Source: a bacterium
Lineage (GTDB): Bacteria; SM23-31; JAUVVT01
Reading direction: 5' to 3'
DNA: 8,426 nt
NCBI GenBank assembly: GCA_030616165.1
Contig: JAUWXV010000160.1
Span: 1-8,426, forward strand
Both the position numbers and the translations under genes were made by a program. The notes below the pieces were generated by a model that had not been told where the DNA came from, made no database searches, and saw only the letters and a program-made list of their open reading frames with translations. Numbering within the stretch: the first letter of the stretch is position 1; the number at the start of each line of letters is the position of its first letter. Shown in pieces: positions 1 to 5,348 of the stretch.

Positions 1-1038
1 ATCGTCCTTCCCGGATACGAGCAGAACTTCAATCTTTTCTGGTATGAATAGGTCAAAGAATCTTTTGTTATCCTCTTCGAGCAAATCGGTCTCAATTTCT
101 ACAAACCCGGAAATAAGACCTGATATTTCCGGAATTACTGAAAATGTGATAATTCCAGAAGACCTTTTGTCGATGCTGATGGTTCTTTGAGCGGTTCTTC
201 TTCCACCCAGGTAAAGATTAACTATTAAATCACTGACTGGTTTCTCCATAAAATTTGATATTACAGTTTCGATTTCAATTTCTTTATTTTTTTGTAGTAT
301 CTGATTTCTTAATCTGACATTTTCAATACTGATATTGTCTTTTTTAGATTGACTGTCAGTGAGAATAAATAGTTTTGTTCTGCCGGGGGCTTCCGGAATT
401 ATTTTTCTTTCTTCTTTATTGCTGAAGTTTGTGTTTTGCAGGTCTGTGCAAACAAAAATCTCTTTATTATAGTTTTTTGATTCAAATAACAACTCTTCAG
501 CGTCGTCAATAATCTTGTTTAAATCGGCTGATAAATAGGATGGTTTTGAATCCTTAATTAACAGCATAGATTTATTTTTATCAAAAACTGGATTCATAGA
601 TTTTAATCTTTCTGATTCTGAAACAGAAGTAATATAAATCTGGTCATTTTTCTGGAAACTCTTAATAATCTCATCGGCACAACTTTTAATATTGTCGTAG
701 AATTGTTCATTTCCGCCTCCAACCATAGAACTTAAAGAATTATCAAGTATTATTACTGCTGAAGTTTTAATATGGTTACCTATTTTACCTGCTGATGTTT
801 CCTTCAAGGCTGGACGACTGAAGGCAATTATTATCAATAAAATTATGAGTGTGCGTAAGATAAGGAGGATGAGTTGTTGAATTCTTAACTTTTTTATTCT
901 TTTGCTCTCTAAAATTTTTAAAAATCTAAGAGAACTGAAATTGATTATCTCTTTTTTTCTTCTGGTAAGAAGATGAATTAAAATGGGGATACTTGCTAAT
1001 GCTATTCCATAAAGTATTATGGAATTCAAAAACGCCAT
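1..1038 (-). CDS. BatA-type double-transmembrane / VWA-domain protein, C-terminus cut off by the window edge
   Basis: The frame is open for 346 codons from an ATG at 1038 to the left edge, so the C-terminus is missing. Residues 1-76 match the BatA N-terminal double-membrane domain: a helix at about 5-25 ending IPILIHLLTRRK, the F-x2-LRFL stretch, then a second helix at about 56-74 ending in the typical AFSRPAL. A von Willebrand A fold follows with a metal-site DxSxS (D99, S101, S103) and a later T198-D199. The middle metal-site threonine seems replaced by serine (SYLSADL). After the VWA there is a beta-rich segment ending IEVLLVSG, where larger family members (600-700 residues) begin a glutamine-amidotransferase-like domain. 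Family members usually sit with a MoxR ATPase and a DUF58 protein; those genes, if present, lie left of the window. The ribosome site is poor: AAAGGG lies 14 bases before the ATG. A perfect TTGACA sits on this strand at 1102-1097, with no good -10 at 17 bp. Function is likely envelope-associated, but it is not proven. Confidence 0.9.
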   Translation of the reverse strand, partial: MAFLNSIILYGIALASIPILIHLLTRRKKEIINFSSLRFLKILESKRIKKLRIQQLILLILRTLIILLIIIAFSRPALKETSAGKIGNHIKTSAVIILDNSLSSMVGGGNEQFYDNIKSCADEIIKSFQKNDQIYITSVSESERLKSMNPVFDKNKSMLLIKDSKPSYLSADLNKIIDDAEELLFESKNYNKEIFVCTDLQNTNFSNKEERKIIPEAPGRTKLFILTDSQSKKDNISIENVRLRNQILQKNKEIEIETVISNFMEKPVSDLIVNLYLGGRRTAQRTISIDKRSSGIITFSVIPEISGLISGFVEIETDLLEEDNKRFFDLFIPEKIEVLLVSGKDD

Positions 1039-1144
1039 AGATTGTTTTTTTACCCTTTATTTAAATCGAAAATTTTCGAGTTATTAATAAACTATCTGTC
1101 AAATCCTTTTAAATTTTACTATTTCCTTAACATTCCAGATAATT

Positions 1145-1603
1145 TTAAGATGTTAATTTCTCCAATTCTTTGATTAATTCTTTGGCTCTCTTTATATCCT
1201 CTTTAACAAGAGTTAATGAAACTGCTTCAGAAAATGCAGAGTTAATCTGTTTAAATTGGAACGGTTTTGAAATAAATATTATAGCACCTTCTTTAATGAA
1301 GTCAACGGATTCTGCCTCTTTATAAGCACTTAATACAATTATTGGAACAGGCTTTGTTTTTATGATATGTTTAATTACCTGGAGACCGGAGGCTGAAGGC
1401 ATCATATAGTCGGTAACAACAATATCAAAAGGGGTTTTTTTGCTGATTGATTCATCAAATAGTCTGATAGCTTCAGCACCATCCTGTGCCTCAGTGATTA
1501 TCAATTCTGTCTCTATATTTTTAGAGACCTCTTCTATGGTCTCTTTCATAAAACTTCTGAAATCCTTGTCATCATCTGCGAATAATACACTCTTTCTTTT
1601 CAT
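1145..1603 (-). CDS. Single-domain (CheY-like) response regulator
   Basis: The 152-residue protein is essentially one receiver domain. It has the acidic cluster D10-D11-D12, the phospho-acceptor D65 in VVTDYMMP, the switch residue S92 in IVLSAY and the invariant K113 in ISKPF. No DNA-binding or enzymatic output domain follows. The last 35 residues are an amphipathic, Lys/Glu-rich helix (EDIKRAKELIKELEKL) that could mediate dimerisation or partner binding. The start is well supported: GAGGG lies a few bases upstream of the ATG. The protein presumably accepts phosphate from a histidine kinase encoded elsewhere, since none is in the window. The BatA/VWA gene begins 106 bp downstream on the same strand, so co-transcription is possible. 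A weak promoter candidate (TTGACT at 1668-1663 on this strand) lies in the AT-rich leader. Family assignment is secure; the regulated process is unknown. Confidence 0.93.
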   Translation of the reverse strand: MKRKSVLFADDDKDFRSFMKETIEEVSKNIETELIITEAQDGAEAIRLFDESISKKTPFDIVVTDYMMPSASGLQVIKHIIKTKPVPIIVLSAYKEAESVDFIKEGAIIFISKPFQFKQINSAFSEAVSLTLVKEDIKRAKELIKELEKLTS

Positions 1604-1871
1604 TTTTTCCCTCGAAAAATATGTATAATACTATATAATAAATTAATTAAACTAATTTTAAAAGTCAATTATATTTTAAAAAATAATAAAATATAAAACC
1701 GGATACTATGACCTTAACGAAATTAAGATTTTCAATTTTTTCCTTGAATTAAATGAAATTTAGTTTTATAATTATAATGAAATATTTAACCCGAATAATT
1801 CTTAAATATTTGTTACATTAAATTTATTTCTAATAAAAACTATGCATTATATCGGTAAGCAAATAATAACA

Positions 1872-1952
1872 TGTCATTGCGACCCCGAGAACTCGGGGCG
1901 AGTACTCGGGACGACGTGGTTTCTTAATCCCGAGACCTCGGGGCAATCTCAT
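1872..1952 (+). repeat. Compound palindromic repeat, TGTCATTGCGA...GCAATCTCAT type
   Basis: The element opens with TGTCATTGCGA and closes with GCAATCTCAT, the ends of a REP-like repeat seen in many bacterial genomes. Between them are three hairpin-forming blocks: CCCCGAG-aa-CTCGGGG (1883-1898), the perfect palindrome CGAGTACTCG (1899-1908), and CCCGAG-ac-CTCGGG (1929-1942). It is therefore longer than the copy at 2067-2114 and looks internally expanded. It is strikingly GC-rich against its AT-rich surroundings. Its mobility or function cannot be judged from this window. Confidence 0.8.
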
Positions 1953-2066
1953 CTTAAAATACTGATGTTAATAGTACTTATGCAAATAAATTTAAATTTG
2001 CCTGAGAAATATAAATTTTTATTTTTTTATTTCAATTTTTTATGACTCATAAGGTCCATAAATACT

Positions 2067-2114
2067 TGTCATTGCGAGGAGTCCCGAGAATTCGGGACGA
2101 TGTGGCAATCTCAT
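2067..2114 (+). repeat. Palindromic repeat, short copy of the TGTCATTGCGA family
   Basis: This 48-bp copy has the same ends as the element at 1872-1952 in the same orientation, about 115 bp downstream of it. The core is one hairpin, GTCCCGA-gaat-TCGGGAC (2081-2098). The 12 bases GCAATCTCATCT at its right end are identical in the two copies, including two bases beyond the usual end. Confidence 0.8.
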
Positions 2115-2345
2115 CTCAGAAATCTCTATATTTTATTAAATTAGTAAAAATAATAAAAATGTTCTTGTATTTACGAATATATATTGTTATATTTATAATA
2201 TAATATTATTAACAATAACAATCAGAAACTTGTTTATATTTCGATGAACTCTAAAAAATTAACCTTCTGAATGAATTTTTAATAAATATTTACTTTTAGC
2301 ATGAAAATAAGTAAAGGCATAAAGGCACAGATTTTCAGAGAAAGA

Positions 2346-2385
2346 TGTAGGGACAGAACAGCGCCTGCACACTGTGTTCTGTCCT
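2346..2385. repeat. GTAGGGACAG-type palindromic element
   Basis: A 10-bp perfect inverted repeat has arms GGACAGAACA (2351-2360) and TGTTCTGTCC (2375-2384) around a 14-base loop. It is preceded by TGTAG, the same boundary as the element at 8386-8410 read on the other strand. There is no U-tract after it, so a terminator role is unlikely. It lies inside the large gene-free region. Confidence 0.7.
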
Positions 2386-2603
2386 CACAATTTTGATGGC
2401 GATGGTCTTCCAGCATTAAAGTCAATATTTATGTAAATAATAGGATTTTATCATAGTGATAATCTTTATTGTTCTATTTTTTAACAATTTACACATTTTT
2501 CAGAAAAAAAAATTGTAATTTTTTTGAAAATAATAAAAAAAATATTTTCGTAAACCCTTGTAATGCATAGAATAATGAACAATGCAAATTTTTTATTAAT
2601 ATA

Positions 2604-2686
2604 AAAAAATGATAAAAATGATAATTTTTAATCATTCTTTATCACAAAATGATAAAATATTCTCACAAAATGATAAAAATTTATCA
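2604..2686. promoter_or_regulatory. Cluster of TGATAAA / TTTATCA motifs upstream of the TPR gene (possible operator)
   Basis: TGATA(AA) occurs at 2610, 2619, 2650 and 2671, and the reverse form TTTATCA at 2638-2644 and 2680-2686. Two pairs form inverted repeats: TTTATCA-N5-TGATAAA (2638-2656) and TGATAAA-N2-TTTATCA (2671-2686). The 16-mer TCACAAAATGATAAAA is repeated exactly at 2642 and 2663, 21 bp apart, about two helical turns. A related palindrome TTATCA-TAG-TGATAA lies at 2448-2462. The cluster ends 17 bp before the TPR start codon, where a promoter or operator would be expected. Regulation is an inference; base composition alone could produce some of these motifs. Confidence 0.4.
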
Positions 2687-2703
2687 AAATAATAATCTTG
2701 AAA

Positions 2704-3744
2704 ATGAAAAATATATTATCTTTCAAATTAATAAAAATAGTTTTTATCTTTTTTCTAATTGGCAAAATTAATATATTTGCCACTCTGACATTATCGCCTG
2801 ATATGGAGAGAATTTTTCTTAATGGACTTGATCGACTGTTCAGAGATGATTTTGCAGGTGCAATGGAAAAATTCGATTCACTTTGCGTAATCGAACCTGA
2901 AAACCCATTTGGGTATTTCTGTAAGGCATTTGGTTGTGACCTCATTATGGATGAGTATAGGAATTTGAATTTTATGGATGAATTCAATGAGGCAGCAAGT
3001 AATGCTATTGAAAAAGCGGAAATATTAGAGAAAAAGGAAAATCCCTCTGCAGAAGTATATCTTTTTTCGGGAGGTGCAATAGGCATAAGAGGTGTAAGAA
3101 GAGCTATGCTTGGGAACTGGGTGGGTGCTTTTCGTGATGCTTTAAAAGCTGCTGATAAGGTCGAGAAATGCCTTGAAATAGACTCTACTTTGTATGACGC
3201 TTATCTTGGGCTGGGAACTTATCATTACTGGAAAAGTATCAAAACAAAAATATTATGGTGGCTTCCGTTTATTGGTGATGAAAGAGAAAAAGGTATCGAG
3301 GAAATTAAGATTTCTGTAAGAAGAGGGAAATTTACTGAAATACCAGGAAAATTGGGTCTTTTAAGAGTCTATATCGAAGAGAAAAATTATAACGAAGTAT
3401 TAAGAATTGCTGATGAGTTGATAAAAAGGAATAATAATTTGCACCCTTTGTGGTTTAAAGGTTATGCTTATGTTTATATTGAAGAGTGGGAGAGAACCAT
3501 TGATTTGTATAATGAAATACTCAGGAGGCTTAAAGAAAAAGATTTCTATGGAGTAGAAGGTGAAATCGAATGCTGGTATTATTTGGCATTGTGCAATTAT
3601 AAAATCGGAAAAATCGAAGAAGCAAAAAGATATCTTAATATGATTTTACCTTATAAAGGTAAAGTCGAAACAAGAATTTATTTTTACGAAAATTATATTG
3701 ATTCCGCCGAGAAACTATTAAGAAAAATAAATAAAAATAATTAA
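2704..3744 (+). CDS. Exported tetratricopeptide-repeat (TPR) protein of unknown role
   Basis: The 346-residue product begins with a signal-peptide-like segment: Lys-rich start, hydrophobic core at about 12-25 and a possible cleavage after A26. There is no lipobox cysteine. The mature part is nearly all helical TPR-like pairs, clearest at about 39-72, 137-178, 217-256 and 289-322 (for example FAGAMEKFDSLCVIEPENPFG and WYYLALCNYKIGKIEEAKRYL). A segment around W185-D192 (WWLPFIGD followed by EREKGIEE) is not standard TPR and may be a specific feature of the family. TPR proteins are scaffolds for protein binding, so a periplasmic or outer-membrane assembly role is plausible but unproven. I chose the ATG at 2704; an in-frame TTG at 2698 would add two residues. 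No Shine-Dalgarno sequence is visible for either, only AT-rich DNA with a TGATAAA cluster. Confidence 0.85.
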   Translation: MKNILSFKLIKIVFIFFLIGKINIFATLTLSPDMERIFLNGLDRLFRDDFAGAMEKFDSLCVIEPENPFGYFCKAFGCDLIMDEYRNLNFMDEFNEAASNAIEKAEILEKKENPSAEVYLFSGGAIGIRGVRRAMLGNWVGAFRDALKAADKVEKCLEIDSTLYDAYLGLGTYHYWKSIKTKILWWLPFIGDEREKGIEEIKISVRRGKFTEIPGKLGLLRVYIEEKNYNEVLRIADELIKRNNNLHPLWFKGYAYVYIEEWERTIDLYNEILRRLKEKDFYGVEGEIECWYYLALCNYKIGKIEEAKRYLNMILPYKGKVETRIYFYENYIDSAEKLLRKINKNN

Positions 3745-3904
3745 TTATCTTATTGTTATAGTTATTTTCTTACCATTGTAATATGCCTCATATCTTTCAC
3801 CTTTCTGTTATAGTTTTTTAGTAATTTTTCATAGGATAAAGAAAGAAAGTTCTTAATTACATTTAGAAATCTTTATTATGATAACAAAAGAAGAATAAAT
3901 ATTT

Positions 3905-3911
3905 AAAGGAG
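3905..3911 (+). promoter_or_regulatory. Shine-Dalgarno AAAGGAG for the SDR gene; start ambiguous
   Basis: AAAGGAG lies 5 bases before an in-frame TTG at 3917 and 11 bases before an ATG at 3923. The TTG has the more usual spacing; the ATG is the more usual codon and gives the typical SDR N-terminus. The two differ by only two residues (MI). Confidence 0.7.
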
Positions 3912-3922
3912 TTTATTTGATA

Positions 3923-4708
3923 ATGGATTCTTTTAAAGGGAAATACGCTCTTATAACCGGTGCCTCCAGCGGAATAGGATATGAGTTTGTTAAACTATTT
4001 GCAGAGGACGGTTCAAATCTTATAATCATCTCCAGAAACGAAGAGAGGTTATTAAATATCAAGAGGGAAATAGAGAATGAACATAAAGTAAATGTATTAG
4101 TACTTGCAAAAGATTTAAGCAAAAGAGAGGCACCAGAAGAGATATGCAATCAGTTGGAAGATGAAAATATTCCCGTGGATATTCTTATAAACAATGCGGG
4201 AGTTGGATATCATGGAAACTTTTCAGATACGGATTTAGAGAGACAGCTTAAAATGATTCAGTTAAATGTATTATCTTTGGTGCGCCTGACCGGTTTATTA
4301 TTACCCTCAATGATTAAAAAGGGATATGGGAAAATCCTTAATGTAGCCTCAATGGCTGGATTTCATGGAATTCCTCTTCACAGTATTTACAGCGCAACGA
4401 AGGCGTTTGTTTTGAATTTTAGCGAATCTATTGCGTATGAACTTAAGGGAACAGGGATTACGGTAACCTGTCTCTGTCCCGGACTGACAAAAACAAATTT
4501 CTTTAAGAGTGCTGATATGGAGAATGCAAGATTATTGAGGTTTGGTCTTATGGGGGCTGATAAGGTCGCTAAAATCGGATTCGATGCTTTAAGAAATAAT
4601 AAAACTACCGTTATTCCGGGATTAAGAAACAAATTTATTATATTTCTGGAAAGGTTAAGTCCGAGAAAGATAATAATCAGAATATCAAAAATGCTTCACG
4701 AAAAATAA
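3923..4708 (+). CDS. Classical short-chain dehydrogenase/reductase (SDR), NADP(H)-type
   Basis: The 261-residue protein has every landmark of a classical SDR. These are the cofactor loop TGASSGIG (T12-G19), the structural motif NNAG (N90-G93), and the catalytic tetrad N115, S143, Y156 and K160 (in NVASMAG and YSATK), followed by PG at 186-187. R38, just after the second beta strand (ISRN), suggests preference for NADP(H). The sequence resembles the broad DltE/YqjQ-like branch (COG0300), whose members reduce or oxidise diverse keto and alcohol groups; the substrate cannot be told from sequence. The C-terminus (residues 235-261) is a basic amphipathic helix, common in this branch and possibly membrane-associating. 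Length is normal and no key residue is missing. The gene stands 178 bp after the TPR gene with its own ribosome site, and nothing nearby suggests a pathway. Confidence 0.95.
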   Translation: MDSFKGKYALITGASSGIGYEFVKLFAEDGSNLIIISRNEERLLNIKREIENEHKVNVLVLAKDLSKREAPEEICNQLEDENIPVDILINNAGVGYHGNFSDTDLERQLKMIQLNVLSLVRLTGLLLPSMIKKGYGKILNVASMAGFHGIPLHSIYSATKAFVLNFSESIAYELKGTGITVTCLCPGLTKTNFFKSADMENARLLRFGLMGADKVAKIGFDALRNNKTTVIPGLRNKFIIFLERLSPRKIIIRISKMLHEK

Positions 4709-4803
4709 TTTGTCTAATATTTAAATTAACAACTTTTAAAAAAGCCGCAAAATGACCATTAATAAAATATAATATAGAATATCGATTATGATGGTAGACG
4801 TAA

Positions 4804-4883
4804 GATTCCGAAGATCCTGAACCCTGTCCTGAACTTGTTTCAGGATCTACTTGATTCAGTATTGTTTCAGAATCGGAATGACA
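4804..4883 (-). repeat. TGTCATTCCG-type palindromic repeat, reverse orientation
   Basis: Read on the minus strand it begins TGTCATTCCGA and ends TCGGAAT, giving 7-bp terminal inverted repeats (ATTCCGA 4805-4811, TCGGAAT 4873-4879). Inside lies a 10-bp stem AGATCCTGAA (4812-4821) with TTCAGGATCT (4839-4848), and TCCTGAAC is directly repeated at 4815 and 4827. This matches a widespread class of dispersed intergenic repeats starting TGTCATTCC. Confidence 0.7.
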
Positions 4884-4961
4884 GGCAGTGTTACTGTTAT
4901 CATAACAAAAGTTACGGTTATGACATAAAAAAATTAACTCTTATAAGATTAAATGGTAAAA

Positions 4962-4989
4962 GTAGAGACACACCATGGCGTGTCTCTAC
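4962..4989. repeat. GTAGAGACAC palindromic element
   Basis: A 28-bp near-perfect palindrome: GTAGAGACAC (4962-4971) pairs with GTGTCTCTAC (4980-4989), and the centre CCATGG is itself a palindrome flanked by one A/C mismatch. It starts with GTAG like the elements at 2346-2385 and 8386-8410, but with a different, still fully paired stem. Confidence 0.75.
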
Positions 4990-5011
4990 ATAAATTTATA
5001 TTTTACAATAT

Positions 5012-5030
5012 TGTCATTCCCACGAAAGTG
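5012..5030 (+). repeat. Truncated TGTCATTCC-type repeat fragment
   Basis: TGTCATTCCCACGAAAGTG is the usual left end of a dispersed repeat (CCCAC pairing with a near-GTGGG). Here the sequence departs after GTGAG and no right end is seen before the next element begins at 5051, so it looks truncated or interrupted. Confidence 0.5.
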
Positions 5031-5050
5031 AGTATTGCACAACACCTCTG

Positions 5051-5144
5051 TGTCATTTCGACCGAAGTCTCCCCCCCCGCAAATGCGGGGGGGAGACGAA
5101 GTGTCCTCCGAAGGCGGATCCGCCTTTGGCGGAGAGAAATCTCA
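5051..5144 (+). repeat. TGTCATTTCGA...GAAATCTCA compound palindromic repeat
   Basis: It opens with TGTCATTTCGACCGAAG and closes with GAGAGAAATCTCA, boundaries of a common dispersed repeat. The inside holds a very GC-rich hairpin, GTCT-C8-GC with GC-G7-AGAC around AAAT (5067-5097), then the 16-bp perfect palindrome AAGGCGGATCCGCCTT (5111-5126), followed by a second TCCGCC...GGCGGA pairing to 5133. Short open frames crossing it on both strands are products of the repeat, not genes. Confidence 0.8.
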
Positions 5145-5163
5145 AACAATTAAACTCATGCTG

Positions 5164-5186
5164 GCGAAGGTGTTCTTCACCTTCGC
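5164..5186. repeat. Strong hairpin GCGAAGGTG / CACCTTCGC
   Basis: A perfect 9-bp stem (5164-5172 with 5178-5186) closes a TTCTT loop. It sits 20 bp after the preceding element. No U-run follows on either strand, so it looks more like a repeat unit than an intrinsic terminator. Confidence 0.65.
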
Positions 5187-5208
5187 AAGAAGAAATGTTG
5201 ATTATATA

Positions 5209-5274
5209 TGGTAGGTCAGACATTCTTGTCTGACCATAATGACCGAGGGACACACATGAATGTCTGTCCTACCA
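5209..5274. repeat. 66-bp element with 17-bp terminal inverted repeats (TGGTAGG...CCTACCA)
   Basis: The ends TGGTAGGTCAGACATTC (5209-5225) and GAATGTCTGTCCTACCA (5258-5274) are inverted repeats with one mismatch. The left half alone can also form a 9-bp hairpin GGTCAGACA-ttct-TGTCTGACC (5214-5235), so two alternative folds compete. The size and terminal inverted repeats resemble a tiny MITE-like element. No transposase or clear target duplication is visible. Confidence 0.7.
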
Positions 5275-5348
5275 AAATTTACCAAAGTTCAATTATACAA
5301 GAACCTCAACTTATACTAATTGTGATAAATTAAATTATTGGATTTAAT

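Larger units (their letters stand above)
1604..2703. other. 1.1 kb gene-free, AT-rich intergenic region between divergent genes
   Basis: This region separates the leftward response regulator from the rightward TPR gene and must hold both promoters. I find no convincing protein-coding gene. It contains two TGTCATTGCGA...GCAATCTCAT repeats (1872-1952, 2067-2114), a GTAGGGACAG palindrome (2346-2385), and an AT-rich inverted repeat with arms ATTGTTAT at 2183-2190 and ATAACAAT at 2215-2222. It also has a TTATCA-TAG-TGATAA palindrome at 2448-2462 and a dense TGATAAA/TTTATCA cluster at 2604-2686. An AT-only hairpin lies at 2588-2610. The stretches 1604-1871 and 2115-2345 show nothing else that I recognise. 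Confidence 0.7.
4709..5348. other. 640 bp repeat-dense intergenic island before the symporter gene
   Basis: The stretch has no credible gene. It carries, in order, a TGTCATTCCG-type element in reverse orientation (4804-4883), a GTAGAGACAC palindrome (4962-4989), a short TGTCATTCCCACGAAAGTG fragment (5012-5030), a TGTCATTTCGA...GAAATCTCA element (5051-5144), a GCGAAGGTG hairpin (5164-5186) and a 66-bp TGGTAGG element (5209-5274). Only about 75 bp remain between the last repeat and the symporter start, including a TGATAAA at 5323-5329, so the symporter promoter should be there or within the repeats. Confidence 0.75.

Noticed and set aside
1066-1079. 14-bp palindrome TCGAAAATTTTCGA in the gap before the BatA gene
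   Set aside because: Perfect but short and AT-rich; too likely by chance to call an operator without other copies.
1842-2045. 67-codon plus-strand frame
   Set aside because: It spans the CATTGCGA repeat and reads out its palindromes; no ribosome site and no protein-like features.
2301-2396. 31-codon plus-strand frame beginning MKISKGIKAQIF
   Set aside because: It runs across the GTAGGGACAG palindrome, has no Shine-Dalgarno and is too short to support.
2604-2686. Possible CRISPR-like or iteron array from the repeated TGATAAA
   Set aside because: Units are too short and irregular for CRISPR, there are no unique spacers or cas genes, and no replication initiator gene is nearby to support an origin.
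2628-3086. 152-codon open frame on the minus strand opposite the TPR gene
   Set aside because: It overlaps the better supported TPR coding frame, has no family motifs, and its C-terminal end merely reads through the TGATAAA cluster (repeated YHFV).
5164-5235. Hairpins considered as intrinsic terminators
   Set aside because: Neither hairpin is followed by a T-run on either strand and the nearest upstream gene ends more than 450 bp away; they fit the repeat island better.
4953-5253. Overlapping 66-codon frames on both strands in the repeat island
   Set aside because: Both consist of translated palindromic repeats.
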